Notes under the pieces: generated by a model
What the model saw: only the letters and a program-made list of their open reading frames with translations
The model's database searches: none
Told to the model about the DNA's origin: nothing
In this document: positions 31,136 through 31,138 of the stretch, in pieces
Position numbering within the stretch: position 1 is the first letter of the stretch
How the letters are laid out: each line of letters begins with the position of its first letter
Translations under genes and position numbers: made by a program
Assembly: GCA_046484625.1 (NCBI GenBank)
Contig: JAWOIO010000155.1
Location: 1-31,138, forward strand
Direction of reading: 5' to 3'
DNA: 31,138 nt
Source: DASUAO01 sp046484625
GTDB taxonomy: Bacteria; Actinomycetota; Acidimicrobiia; IMCC26256; PALSA-555

Positions 31136-31138
31136 CTC

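Overview
The window is very GC-rich (about 70% by eye) and reads as the chromosome of a high-GC actinobacterium. The evidence is a WhiB-family regulator, a paired Get3/ArsA-like ATPase set of the mycobacterial type, a MeaA-type ethylmalonyl-CoA mutase, a HAIR-like operator in front of hsp20, an actinobacterial-style aspartokinase with an internal beta-subunit start, and many leaderless promoters (TANNNT 6-8 nt before the start codon). A deep-branching class such as Acidimicrobiia or Thermoleophilia would fit the mix of selAB with Ccr/Ecm, but that placement is a guess. No mobile element, CRISPR array or rRNA was seen. The only RNA gene recognised is tRNA-Pro(CGG).

Region by region. 1-468: the start of a proline-rich protein with a histone-H1-like lysine/alanine tail, running off the left edge. 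591-2950: an iron-sulfur locus with a SufR-like regulator and an A-type carrier (ErpA/IscA) on the minus strand, divergent from an Mrp/ApbC ATPase. 2952-4714: an MBL-fold hydrolase and a NUDT19-like Nudix hydrolase. 4843-8018: selA-selB. 8055-12409: WhiB, an NfeD-like membrane protein, two Get3/ArsA-like ATPases and a solitary degenerate receiver domain. 12442-12518: tRNA-Pro. 12563-14811: the aspartokinase-aspartate semialdehyde dehydrogenase operon. 14929-16424: a membrane-anchored cyclophilin and a cyanophycinase/S51-like protein that has lost its nucleophile.

16586-29680 is dominated by acyl-CoA metabolism. It holds 3-hydroxyacyl-CoA dehydrogenase, ethylmalonyl-CoA mutase, long-chain acyl-CoA synthetase, a family III CoA-transferase, a metallophosphoesterase, an acyl-CoA carboxylase epsilon-like subunit with a carboxyltransferase (PccB-like) subunit, an epimerase, crotonyl-CoA carboxylase/reductase and a thiolase. 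Together these cover the condensation, reduction, reductive carboxylation, epimerisation, mutase and propionyl-CoA carboxylation steps of the ethylmalonyl-CoA pathway. An hsp20 gene sits inside this region. The right end (29714-31135) holds three small membrane proteins and a strong terminator.

The most interesting signals are the WhiB/NfeD/Get3-pair/receiver neighbourhood, in which three proteins lack canonical key residues; the ethylmalonyl-CoA gene set; the systematic leaderless architecture, which settles several start codons; a 21-bp-phased array of DnaA-box-like 9-mers upstream of the acyl-CoA synthetase; and the promoter architecture of the SufR-like gene and of hsp20.
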